Assembly (NCBI GenBank): GCA_035771165.1
Contig: JAWNZC010000351.1
Span: 8,253,501 to 8,317,500, forward strand
Reading direction: 5' to 3'
Length of the DNA stretch: 64,000 nt
Source: Paragorgia papillata
Taxonomy: Eukaryota; Cnidaria; Anthozoa; Scleralcyonacea; Coralliidae
Shown here: positions 37,302 to 49,290 of the stretch, piece by piece
How the letters are laid out: the number at the start of each line of letters is the position of its first letter
How positions within the stretch are numbered: position 1 is the first letter of the stretch
The notes under the pieces: model-generated
Seen by the model: the letters and a program-made list of their open reading frames with translations, nothing else
The model's database searches: none
Told to the model about the DNA's origin: nothing
Program-made: the position numbers and the translations under genes

Positions 37302-38650
37302 CAGTAAAATATAATTTCAAAATGATGAATACCGGCGTTCTCAGTTTCTCAATATATTGTCTCTTTCTCGAGATATTCAGGTTTGTGAAACATGTAAATT
37401 AGGAGCCTTGTGATGTCATTTACTCACACAGGCTAAATGAGATTAACAAACTGACTAATATCTATGCAAATAGCAGGAAGAAATAACTCAAACTGTGCAC
37501 AAGTATAGTTATCATAAAAGTACACTCCACTGTGCGCACCATGTTGCTACGGAAACCGTTTAGAAACACGAGCCTTTTTACTAAAAAATTAGAATATTAA
37601 TTGTATGTTTCTTTTCAAAAAAATATGATGATTGAAACATTCAAAATACAATACCTGTGTGTCTATACAAATATTCATGTCAATGTATTGCAGTAATGTA
37701 ATGGAAGGCGCCTGTTTGCAAACGGTATCCATGGAAACACATAATGTGAACGTTGGAGTGTATTTTCCCCATAACTATTCTTGTGCAAAATTTGAATTAT
37801 TTCTACCTCTTAGTTTCAGATAAAGTACTCATTATTTAGAAAATGGTTGCACCCACTCAGCCAATCCCGATCGAGTATTTCAACGCTCTATATTCCATTT
37901 AAGAAATAGAAAACATTTTCCGTGTTTCCATAGAGTTATAGAAACACGAGTGGAAGTTTGGGAGAACGAGAAATTGTAGTGGGAACACGAGCCCGCAGGG
38001 CGAGTGTTTCCACGCTATTTCGAGTTCTCCCAAACTTCCACAAGTGTTTCTATAACTCTATGGGAACACGGAAAAAATGTTTTCTATTTCCTTTATAAAA
38101 TAACCTGTCGAAAATAGGTATAGAACGTAAAAATAATCACTGCATCAAAGCGTAAATTCTCCTTACTCTTCATAATGGCGTATGATGGCGTATCCTACAC
38201 CGTAATGATGGCGTATTGAATGGCGTGGACGTTGCCGTGTTTCCATAAAGTTATAGAAACACGGCTTTCAACCAATCGCCGGGCTTGTTTTCAAAATGTT
38301 ATTTTATAAAGTGTTTTGATTCTATTAGTGAGCTTCTATTAGTGAGCTCTATATAGAGTCCACAGCAAAGATCTTTTGTTTTCTTTTGTCATAGCGCAGT
38401 GAACTCTATATAGAGTCACCTTCTATCTAATTCGAGTGGCCTATCTAATTCGAGGGACTCTATATCCCATAGAGAACACGTGACCATTCTCTAACCCTTA
38501 TGTAAATCTTATTTAGCCTGTGTGAGTAAATGACGTCACGAGGTACCTAATTTACATGTTTCAGAAACTTAAATATCTCGAGAACGAGACAATATTTTGA
38601 GAAACTGAAAACGCTGGTATTCCTCATTTGGAAATTATAGTTTACTGGTA
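37302..38650. mobile_element. Inverted-repeat element, complete copy (copy 2)
   Basis: Arms of about 150-190 bp: left CAGTAAAATATAATTTC... to CACAGGCTAAATGAG; right is the complement, ending GAAATTATAGTTTACTG. Contains the 37,899-38,310 insertion. TGACGTCA lies in the right arm. Confidence 0.75.
37899..38310. mobile_element. Palindromic element private to copy 2
   Basis: Copy 1 reads TATTCCATAGTGTTTTG through this point. Ends TTTAAGAAATAGAAAACATT and the near complement AATGTTATTTTATAAA; inner arms CACGAGTGGAAGTTTGGGAG and complement. Similar in style to the element near 22,465-22,770. Confidence 0.75.
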
Positions 38651-38656
38651 TCAATA

Positions 38657-38812
38657 CAGTAAAAACCCGCTAACAAGAACCTACCACTATAAAGAACCTC
38701 AGGCTGAAATTAAGAATTTATTTATATAAGAATATATAAGAATATAAGAACCTATCCCTGTATCCCAGGCTGATTTGGTAAAATGTAGGTTCTTGTTAGC
38801 GGGTTTTTACTG
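38657..38812. mobile_element. pogo/Tigger-like MITE, TA target site
   Basis: Ends CAGTAAAAACCCGCTAACAA and complement, flanked by TA. 156 bp. Lies in the block missing from copy 1. Confidence 0.8.
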
Positions 38813-39363
38813 TACTAGATTCACGATTTTCCCGTCGTAGTGCCACTTTAACATGGTTATTATTGGTAGCAGAACTGGAGTAAAATCCTAGGATTTTCAA
38901 GGATCGCTATTGAGTTTGAAGTTTTGCTACCGAGTACCAATAACTTACGAGGTTACAACACAGATAAGACAACCTATTGCAATTATAACGATGTAAAACT
39001 GTGTAGTAGGGGTTGCTATACAACTCTTCTAAAAAGACCAGACACGCTTGAAACAGACCGTACGTTTCTGCTGTACTACTTTCACACGAGAATTTGTGGG
39101 TGTGCATCACCACGTGATTTTGGAATATTTAGATTTAATAACTTCATTGCCTATAGCAACTGGTGGTCACACAGGGCGAAATGCCCCAATTGAACATGAC
39201 TACCATGATTTTTCTTATGAATAGCTAAATTTCATCTGCTTTATAAACCAACTACGAAGCACATTGTGAAGGTTGCCTTAAATCAAATAACTATATATCG
39301 GATTATCAGTTTTCGATTGCTGTATTACATTTTGAAAGATATGACTTTGATGTGTTAAACTAA

Positions 39364-39473
39364 TCAACCATGTAGCCAGTTGACGATATGTTCTTTAATT
39401 TTCAGTCGAGCTTGAACGAGCTCCGGAGGATCAGACGGTAACTCGGGATACATGTTCGCACAATGTGCAGTTC
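39364..39473 (-). CDS. S28 peptidase terminal exon, copy 2 (proximal)
   Basis: After an acceptor (TTTTCTTCTAG) the exon starts with two bases that complete Gly of the phase-1 exon ending at 59,092, then reads TAHCANMYPELPSDPPELV and ends VNWLHG-stop. TAHCANMYP holds the catalytic His of family S28. Against the copy at 16,686-16,804, two visible coding changes are silent (CCA/CCG, GCC/GCT), one changes Asn to His, and one turns a Ser codon into TGA, removing three residues. The silent changes suggest past constraint. This is the nearer candidate last exon for the gene whose other exons lie at 59.1-62.3 kb; the C1q gene of copy 2 lies between them on the same strand. Joining to the upstream exons is inferred from phase and family alignment only. 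Confidence 0.8.
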
Positions 39474-40567
39474 CTAGAAGAAAATACAGGCAAGAAATTA
39501 TATTCAGCAAAAAAGAAAGCAAAAGTAACGCTGCAGGGAGCTGTAGATAAATCTCTATTTATCACATTAAGTTTTTTCGCTCATACAGAGATTATTTACT
39601 AGTAATTGGACGGCTTATATAGTTTCAAATACCCATGAGCACCTCAAACGATTGCAATTTGCGAATGAATATAACTCGTGCCTGCCTTCTCGCACTGTGC
39701 TATAGCGTTAAATATTTTTGAAACAAAGCTATTAAAAGTAATTTATCTACTACAAAATCATTCAATGCGAATGTTTAGATCTTTATTTATTCAATCGACG
39801 GTTAAAATGTTCCATCCATTATAAAGTGTTATTATACCCTCGCAATTAATCGTCCATGCAATCAAATGTCTACATTAGCGTCACGCGCCAGCCCAATATT
39901 TTACGAGGTGCACAAGGTATATTTATTTGCCAATTGCAGGATTATTTGTTTGATATAATAAAACACCTATTGGATTCATCTTCGCCCGATATGGAAAATA
40001 TGTAAGTCTCAAATTTGAATATTAGGCTCGACTTAAATATTTTGCCATATCGGGCTTAGATAAATCCAGTCAGTTATATTATATAACACCTTATTAAATC
40101 ATCACTATTTGATTGGCAGATTAATGATCACGTGGTATTGAATAGATTTCCACTGCATTGCCGACGTCATTTTTGTTCCATTTATCGTACAAAAATTTTC
40201 TACCATTATACGGCTCGGCCTGCATTAAGACCAATTGTTCTAAGACTTTACAAAACGATTTCGAATAATTATTGTGGGACAGGGAACTCGGGTGGAATGC
40301 ATACCGGGCAAGTAGAGAAAACTCGACTTGGCCCAGCTACCAACTGCATGAGCTACAGGTCAAGTTGAGAGCTGAAGGTCGAATGACGACAGTACATAGA
40401 CAGTTTTATATTTCGAAACAGACTAGTTTCTACTAGTTTCTTCAATATCTAGACAACAGTCTTATACATGACGATTTCCAATGATTATTGTGGGACAGTG
40501 AACTCGGGTGGAGAATAATAATAATGTGTTACTCCGAGTGACGAACTATACCGGACAAGTAGAGAAA

Positions 40568-40654
40568 ACTCTACTTGGCCTGGTTGGGATTCGAACCCGC
40601 GACCTTCGGTTTACTAGTCCGATGCTCTACCAACTGCATGAGCTACAGGTCAAG
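40568..40654 (-). mobile_element. tRNA-derived SINE (Thr-AGT-like head)
   Basis: Reverse complement: TGTAGCTCATGCAGTTGGTA, GAGCATCGGACTAGTAAACC and GGTTCGAATCCC, with D-arm, anticodon-arm and T-arm segments in tRNA order. The acceptor stem does not pair well and an AAGTAGAG tail follows, so it is a SINE head, not a tRNA gene. Confidence 0.7.
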
Positions 40655-41257
40655 GTCGAATGATAATAGTACATAGACTAATAATTATTATTACCTTAAA
40701 AACGTTTTAAAACCTCACTAAATCAAACGAATAATGAATGTTTTTATTCGTGAAAAGGCTCATATTGCACACGAGGAAAGCAATAGAGCAACTGATAAAT
40801 TTGAGGAAGAAATACAAATTTAATAAAAAAAATTTAAAAAAAAACAAATAAAATTTGAAGATAGTAATGAACTATCGGATTTCATAGATCCTTGCTTTTT
40901 GAATCTTCACTAAATCTTTTGGGATTGCAATTATTGGTGAATATGAATCATAATCAGATCTGAAATTATATTAAGGTAATTCCTCAGTAATTCCTCCCGA
41001 AATGAAAAGTTGCTGAAACTCCCCAGTATTACGATATGTTCATAGTAAAATAAAATAAAAATAGTTGGGGTCACCGAACGCGTTTAGAAGATACAGCTGC
41101 CAGTAAACCATGATTTTTTCCCCAATTTGTAGCTATTTTGGTTAACTTTTGATTTCGTCTTGTTATCTTAAAAAATCCTTCACAAAAGCACTTAGTTTAT
41201 ACTGACTGGAAAAATATTTGATAATTTAGATGCTCTTATATATGAACTATTTAGTGG

Positions 41258-42178
41258 CAGTGAACTCGAACGCCAACGGTAAACCAAAAGGTGAGGCAAA
41301 AAGTTCCAGGCCCCTGCACGGTTTGCAGGCTCGAAAAAAGGTTTGAAAAAATTATTTATCAAATTATTTTGTCAGATTCAACGTGCATTTAATAGTTTCC
41401 CATTGTTGTGCAGTGCTGTTGTTGTTTTATTTACTGTATAGCGGTCCGAAACTATACAGTAAATTAAGCTAGGGATGAAAATAGGCTGAGAAAACAGACG
41501 TCCTTTTGCTGGCTAGGATGAAAACAGCTAGCTGAAAAGGTGAGAACAAGAGTGAGAAAGCTATTGGTTTTGTTAAACGGCCTTTTGTAACTAATGATAT
41601 TTTAAGAAATATTATAACTGACAACTAGATTGTTTATTTTTCACGTTTATTCATGGCTCGTTGTTGTTTTCGGTACGAATCAGGAATGGTTTTTAAACAA
41701 AACGACACATGAAACTGGTACTAACGACATATTCTATACTAAGTTTGTGTTGATTTTTTGTATCCTCTTCGGAGTAACGAAACTCTAATATATGGTTTAT
41801 ATTATAACGAAAAGATTGATTTAATTTCTTGACTGACAAACTTCGTGCACGTTTTGTAAAGACAATGACCCTTACCATAGCAACAAATAAACAATTACTG
41901 CATAATTAGTTCGGCAGCATAGCACAACCAATCAAAATTTAAAATACACGTTTAACAAAGCGTGATAAAAGGATTCAATAAATAATTTTTCAAACCTTTT
42001 CGAGCCTTCGCAGTTCGCTCAAGACCGCGGTAACTGTGTAAAAAAACATTTTGTGGGACACTGAAACCTACCTGCAAACCGCGCAAGGGCCTGGAACTTT
42101 TTGCCTCACTGTTAGCCCCACGAATGACTGGACGTTAGCATTCCAGGTATCAGATTTTAACTTACATCGAGTTCACTG
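41258..42178. mobile_element. 921-bp hAT-like element private to copy 2
   Basis: Starts CAGTGAACTCGA, ends TCGAGTTCACTG, flanked by TTTAGTGG (41,250-41,257 and 42,179-42,186). Copy 1 has a single TTTAGTGG at about 18,345-18,352. Subterminal inverted segments (GCAAAAAGTTCCAGGCCC) are also paired. Internal frames show no transposase. Confidence 0.9.
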
Positions 42179-43028
42179 TTTAGTGGCAACAAATAATGGA
42201 GGAAAATTTGACGAAAATAACAATTGACAAACATTTTTGCGATATAAGAATGTCGACATTCTTTCTTGTTACATGTTTTTTTTGAAGCCGTAAGAACGAG
42301 AAACGTACGATGTTTCAAATTCTCGAAATGATTTCTTCTCTATTCTTTCATATATGCTGTAGAGCTGGTGGAGGAATTGAAATAGTAATAATTGAAAAAA
42401 GTGGGGGTCACGAGTGTCTTCGTGGGCTACACAAGGTTAAAGCTTGAACATGGGAATTTCCCTATCATTTCATCTATATACGAAAGCACGCAACAAATGT
42501 TTAATTTTTTTCAAAATCCAAAATTAAGTTAGTATCTTCTTGTCAAAGTTATTATTATCTGATTTAGCCTTCTTAGTGATATTTTTATGTAATTTCATCA
42601 CTAACACTTGGATACATCTTGAATTAGTATTGCAGAATTGTGTGCAGAAAAGTTGCGCAATGCAAAACTGAGGAATTACCTTAAAGAGAGCACTCAAATA
42701 CTTCATATACCTCCGCCAGCGGGTTATTATCGATTTTTAAAATAAAAACGAGCCATCCCGCTAGCCAGGCTAACACCTACGTGTATGAATGAATAAAATG
42801 CTTGATTACACTCATACCAAAATTATGCAAAAACATTTGCATAAAATAAGGATAGCGCAATCAAGCATTTTTTCTACACGGCAAATCTTGTGACTGGATA
42901 TTAATTAATTTCTTATCCAAATTTCAACCAAATTCTACCAAAATTGAATGGGTTGGTCTTTGATCTATGACCAATCGTTCCACAAACTTTCATGAAAACC
43001 TGTAGAGTATTTTGTGAGATATCCTGTT

Positions 43029-43188
<160 letters not shown>

Positions 43189-43533
43189 CAAAGCGAGGTA
43201 ATAATGTTCTTAATTAACCATGAGTTGTGGCAAACCAGTACCAAATGAAAATCAACAAAAGCGTCTGGAAAAAGAAACATGAGCGCTCGAAATATTTTGC
43301 CTTTCACAACGTCATGCATTGAAGAATTTAGCCACTTGAAGTTGAGTCTATATTTAATAACAGTGTATAAATCTACAAAGTTTCAGTATAACAACAAAAA
43401 TAGGAAATTTTAATTAACTCTTTGACTGAATGTAATAGTACAATGTTATATATCTCTGATTACGCAGAAGTACATAAAACTACTCAGTTCTATATCGGAA
43501 GCACTAGCTTGTTGTCAAATCAAGTCCTCTGAC

Positions 43534-46500
43534 TCAGTGAGAAATCAGATACCCAGAAAATGTGGTGTATTTTCCTGTACCATACACGGCGTAGGCAGAA
43601 CCTTTATACAGACGGACCCACACTGTCTGACCTTTCTTCATTTGAACAAGCACGGTCTTACTCAACTGATCATAATTTTTATGACTGGCATGCACCTGGG
43701 TATATATTACACCGTCTTTTATCAAGCGAACGTGGCTCGTATAACCATTCTTTTGTAAATACGAAAAACTGATCTGATAAATGCCATCAACTGGTGCTGT
43801 AAACTTTCCAGTGCTAGGATTATAACCATTTCCAACATTGATTGGAACATCGTTAAATTTGATCGCATCATGAGCATAGTTTGGTCCAATGTCGCCACTG
43901 GTCAACGTTGCAAAGAAGGATGGGATATACTAAAAAAAGAAAGTAGTTTCAACCTTAATATGTTATTGTCTAGCTGAAGATTGTGAGGTTTACACAAAGT
44001 CATAATTATATTTTGTGCCGAGTATACAAAAGTAAAGCAAGGTTTGTATCATATACTTTAAGCCACTAACTATAATTTGCAAAGTTCCAACAGACATTCC
44101 ATTAAGGTGCTGTTACACGATGCGATTTTTCTTGCAACTTGCAACAAATCACCGAATGTTGTAAGTTGCATAAAAAATCGCACCGTGTAACACCCCGTAG
44201 CAACTTGCGATTTTGTCATTTTTGCCGTGTTGCAAGTTGCAAGAGAAGTTGGATGGGTTCTACTTTTTGCTGCAACTTACAACAAAAATCGCAAGTTGCT
44301 GAACGTGTAACACCCTTCCTGCAAGTTGCGATTTTTTTTTCCGTATGTAAATTTGTTGCAAGTTGCAAGAAAAATCGCATCGGGTAACAGCACCTTTAAG
44401 CCAAAGAGGAAAAAGTTAAACGGTTAAAATGAGTTTGGTTTCATTAAATTAAAACCCCCTCAGTTTGGTACAACTCTAGTTTGTCCATCGTATAATTATT
44501 AAGGATTGCAGCGATTGGTCCAAATACCACTTGTGACGTCACAGCATATTTCTATGTCATGAGCACGACATTTTTTAAAAATTAACAAACATGATTTTTC
44601 CAAGAGAAAAAATTATTCGTTCTACAGAATTTTTTTAAAATCGGCCTATTGATTATTCATACTTCAAGAAAAAAATATTGGGGGTCACCAAAGTTTTTTC
44701 CCGAATTAAATTAGTTTGAAGGGTAATTGGCAGTCATTTTGAAACGTCATTGTTGCCATAGCAACAACTGTTGCTATTTATTTGGTAACAGTTTTTGATT
44801 GTCAGACTGTTTAACTATGCATAACATTTAGTTTTATTCTTTTCCCAAATTGTTTATGCACGTTTTTGGACTCTCAAACTTGTATTTTCCATTTTTCAAG
44901 AAACTGTGTGGAGCCACCTTAAAGATAAAGTAAGCTCGACTCTCGAGTGTTCTTCAACACTTATCGAATACAAGAGTGAATGTTAAAGCAATTTAAATAA
45001 CTTTTCAACGATGATAAGATTCATGTTTTAAGGTAAGAAAACTTATACATGAATATAAATTTTAAATATTAACGTTGACGTTGAACAAAGATTTTCACGA
45101 AGGTTTTATGGTATCAACCAGCCAGCCAACTATAATAATTTGGCTCTGCTATTTAATAATAACAGTTTATTCTGTTCATTTCTTCTTGTTTCTAGGTGTA
45201 CGTGTATAAACATAGTTTCTGCGTGTTCGTCTCTAATCAACAATCACATCAGACTCTGTCAATAAATGTGTACGCTGAGGATACCTAAAACACGCATCTC
45301 AAAAAAAACTCAAATTAAAATGCTCAGTCAGTTCTGTATTGGAATGAACATTCTCAAACTCATTAATAATCCATGATCCAAAAACAAAAGAATTAATGTT
45401 TAATCAGTGCTTTGAAATCGGAGGAAAAGTACTAGTACTTTGAAATAAGGCATAATACGTTTTCGAAGTCTTGGGTCTTTGAAATAAGGCAAATTATATT
45501 ACGTTTCAGAGGTATCTTCGGAGTTTTGAGTTTGAGAAGTCAGTTCAAATGCTCGACGCCGGACTTTACCGGGATTACAAAGCCATCGTGCATTAAAAAG
45601 GCTCGCCTTTCAAAAAGCACTCGGACTTTGAAATCCCAGTAAAGTCCTCCGTCTCGTATTTGAACTATTACGTAAACAATTGACTATTTAACAAATAACT
45701 TGCTTTCAAGAAAAATCAATGTACAATAATTTACAAATAACTTCCAACTAGTTCAGCTGAAAATGGGAGGGAGGATTGAGCAATATAATGCCAGAATTTC
45801 AATGCATGGTGCAAATAAACTTCTTGTGTGTTTGACATAGTTTAGTTGATCTGAGGCTAATAATCAGTGTCGAATTTCACCATGTTTCACATGTAAAACA
45901 CAACTACTAAGTCATCCCTATCCCTCGAAACAACTAAAGTAACAATTAAACTACAAAAGCAGTATTTTCCCCTCCCATGATAATTTGCATAAATCTAAGC
46001 ATTCACATGGAAGTTAGGATATAACTCAACTCTTGCCCAAGGGTTATCTTATTGTTTAAACTAAGTTATCCCTGTTTACTTATTGTGAGTTAACATGTGT
46101 TCTTGGTTTCACGTGATCGGTTTACTTTACAAACATGATAGAAATAGACATTGAGATATCTTGAGGACACGAGACAGCTCATCCCTTGGAACAATTTTCT
46201 TCAACAGCTTGTTCTGTGCTGAGGGGCTGGATACATGGGGAGGTTAATCAGCTCAAAGTCATAAGACTATGTTTCATCTCTGTGAACCAAGCTCAAGAAA
46301 TGGTGAAATTTGAAAAAAATTAGTACTTGGACTGGCATAGCCAGGGGTCCCCTCAGAGTGTTTGATATGAATAATTCCCAGAAAAATTTGCTGAATATTA
46401 GCTTTTTCTTTTACCCCCAAATTTTTTGTGGATTGCTAAAGACACACCTGAATATTTTATGTTGGTTAAAACTAGATAATCCCATATTCTGTTTCAACAG

Positions 46501-48949
46501 TCAGAACATGGTGTGTGCCCCTTATTGGGTTAAACAACCATGCACCCATTAATATGCTGTATAAAATTGTTTCGATAAAATGCTAAAGTGTGCCAGCCAG
46601 TCTAAAGTGTTTCCGCAGTTATGTGGGAAATAGGATCAGAAATTTCATCCTGGTTGAATGGGCTGAAAATTTGAGCCAGCCTTGGAGGTTTTAAACAGGC
46701 TCCAGTTTTCTCCATCAAATTGCAGTGTTACTTTAAAGTGATTTGTTTGTAAATTCCTGTTAAAATTACAGTCTATCAAATTTAGTGCTCATTATGCCTA
46801 CCAAAGCATTCAGCTCAAAGTATTCAGCTTCTTGTACTGTAGGTCTTTTCAAACTCATCTTATAATCAGCATCATATGTTTACTTTACACTAGTAAGTTT
46901 TAGTACATTAGTGTGTTTGCGATATGCAATTTGCGTTGTTTAGTCATGATGTCATCTGTTAGCAAAATACCAGTATCCGCATGTACGCATTGCGTACCTA
47001 TTTTTCTTCTATCCGATCGTCTCACACTGGTTCAAGTCAAAACAACTTGCTTCAAGCCAATCCTTGTAGGACTTCTCTTTTTAGAAATTATTTTTTCAAC
47101 AGAATTGTCTTTCTCTGGAACAATCTCTCTCCGATAGTTCGTAATAGTACTTTTGTTTTTAAACATGAACTTCATATTCACTACTCTTCTAAGTTAGACT
47201 CCAATTTCGATGTTAATAGACTGCGCACCTGGAAAAGTTTCTGTTCTAAATGTCGTTCTTTCAATCCATGTTGTTTGTTTGTTTGTTTGTTTTTTATCGT
47301 GTGTTTACTTATTGTTTATTATGTAATTTTTTTGTTGGGTTGGTCTTCACATGGGACTCGTGTCCTGTTGATCATTCCTTCAATTATGTTCAAGTATTGC
47401 ACTCTTTATTTACTGTATATTTGCATTCTTGCATGGTTGTAAAGTTAATAAATAAATAAATAATAAATATTGATTGTGCAAATTTCATTACAAAAAGTGT
47501 AATTAACAAATCAACAAGTTCTATAGACCTTATTCCAAAATGGCCGCCGAAACAAAATTCCTTTATGTGCATATAAATTAGCCTTGATGACCTAAAGTAA
47601 AAATTATTTTGAATTTCCCACTTGAAAACGAGTTCATAAGGGCTAATCTATACGTAAATAAAATAATTTTAATTCGGCGGCCATTTTGGAATACGGTCTC
47701 TTGTTATATACCAAAGACCTTCGTTTCCCAAAGATGAAATCCTATTGGTCAAATCATGATCACGTGCTGTTCAATAAACTCAATGTTTCTTTCTGCCGAG
47801 GGAAACGTTGCACTGTTTCCCTCTGACGTCAACAATGAAGAAGGAAACAGTGCAATGTTTCCCTAGTCGAGTTTTTGACTTCAAACTATGCAACGAAATC
47901 CTTTTAGAACTAGCTCTATAAGGTTTTGGATGTTGAAAAAGTATTCAGTACTACGTACTAGTAAATGATTCGTAGTTTTTGCTAGATACTGAACTTTACT
48001 ACATTGCCATCGTCGTCCTAGTTTGCTTAAGTTCCCTATTTACCTGCAAGACGTTCAAGCCTTTGCCATTGATAATAAAATCTCTCATTCCATGTTGAAA
48101 ATTCATAGTTACATCCGATACCTATAAATTAATATAACATTAATATATAATAAATTAAACAATGGCCATCTTTATAGTATAGGTTCTAAAAACAGATCGA
48201 CTCTGCACATCGTTAATAAGGTCTATACCAAGCCATAATAAACAACATTGAGAAGATATTTATCACATAATTTGAAATGTTCTAGTATTGGTTAATCTGA
48301 ATATTAAAGATAATATTCAATTTTCCAATACTGATGTATTTTGGAGTCCTGATTGGGTAATTTGCACCACGTGATACCCTGTTATGTCATAGCAACGCTC
48401 TCCATGCGTTATTTATCGTGCAGTAAATGTTATAACTCATGGAAATTAACGCACGGTTGCCAAGTTTTTGAAATTCTGAAGCTACAACGAGGGATACAAA
48501 ATATTAAACAGCTTGGAATATTACAATTTCGTAGGTAAACTAGTAGTTATAACTGATTTTTCCGTTTGATTTAAGTACATGCTCCGTCTAAATACATTAA
48601 AATGTAGCATATCACTTACACTATCTCTCAGAGACTGGCCATAATGATAAATTAATTAAATGCCTTATAAATATAACTGAAAAGATTTGGAATTTACACT
48701 GAAATCAATCAATTAAATGACATACACCCGAAATTTTAGTGAAGCAAAATTTTTACGATCAATATTTTACATATACAGAAATGCACTTACCGCTTTTCCT
48801 AATGATCTTTTCTGGGTGTTCGAGTCTTCTTGCGGGGAATCAAGAGCTTTTTTAAACGCTTCAGAAACATCTTTTGTGAAACCTTGACGTGGTACGACTA
48901 TGAGGAAAGAACATAGTCCAATCCAGAATACTGCGCCATGAAATACCAT
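43534..48949 (-). CDS. Secreted C1q-domain protein, copy 2 (2 exons)
   Basis: Paralogue of the gene at 19,687-25,187, produced by the tandem duplication. Exon 1 is 48949-48791 and exon 2 is 43929-43534, phase 0, 184 residues. The signal peptide and linker are nearly identical to copy 1, ending SLGKA instead of SLGTGR. The C1q domain keeps the core (FNDVPINVGNGYN, TGKFTAPVDGIYQISFSY, KKGQTVWVRLY, TTFSGYLISH). About 21 residues differ from copy 1, most in the central and distal part (NGYTSHVRLIKDG, VHASHKNYDQ, YKGSAYAVYGTG), whereas the flanking introns look more alike than the coding sequence. It lies inside the presumed last intron of the S28 peptidase gene, on the same strand. The upstream TATA-like box at 49,039-49,046 is kept; copy 1's extra TATATATA is absent. 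Confidence 0.9.
44105..44395. mobile_element. 291-bp MITE private to copy 2, TTA target site
   Basis: Ends AGGTGCTGTTACACGATGCG and the near complement CGCATCGGGTAACAGCACCT. Flanked by TTA (or TTAA); copy 1 has the empty site CCATTAAGCCAAAG near 20,262. Rich in internal GCAACTTGC/GCAAGTTGC palindromes. Confidence 0.85.
44575..47010. other. Insertion-rich block private to copy 2
   Basis: No counterpart in copy 1. Contains a diverged MITE near 45,360-45,670 (TTTAATCAGTGCTTTGAAAT) and a repeat shared in inverted orientation with 59,945-60,800. No gene recognised. Confidence 0.5.
46090..46990 (+). repeat. Interspersed repeat with GTACGCATTGCGTAC motif
   Basis: Shares long diverged similarity, in inverted orientation, with 59,945-60,800 (GGTGTGTGCCCCTTA, TTTAAACAGGCTCCAG, TGATTTGTTTGTAAATTC). 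The end motif TGTACGCATTGCGTACCTA also occurs near 54,631, 58,952 (variant) and 59,963. Confidence 0.6.
47010..47466 (+). mobile_element. LINE 3' end, 5'-truncated, in copy 2
   Basis: Reads SHTGSSQNNLLQ, RTSLFRNYFFNRIVFLWNNL and STFVFKHEL, the reverse-transcriptase ORF C-terminus of a CR1/L2-like LINE, then a 3' region ending in an AATA-type tail (TTAATAAATAAATAAATAAT). Copy 1 lacks it at about 20,770. Confidence 0.7.
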
Positions 48950-49290
48950 TTTTGTCAGTTTGGAACTTTAAGTATTACCTTGCAGACTGGACAACAACAA
49001 CAACAAAGTGATCTGTAGTTCTTCGGAACTTCATCGACTTATATAAGTATGGACGTTTTGGGTGAAAAACAGTCATTATAATTAGCAACGTCTTTACAAC
49101 AAAAGATCTTGAGCAACAAGCTGAAGGAAGCTTTCGGAAACTTATGATCGCAAGGACTTGAATATATTTACGTCACATGCACAATGCATGCATGACATTT
49201 ATACATAGCTATATAGACAAGTAGAAGTACCTCCTTCAGCATCATGTCTATTGCAAAAAACGCCCTTCAGCGCCATGTTTACTAATTACA

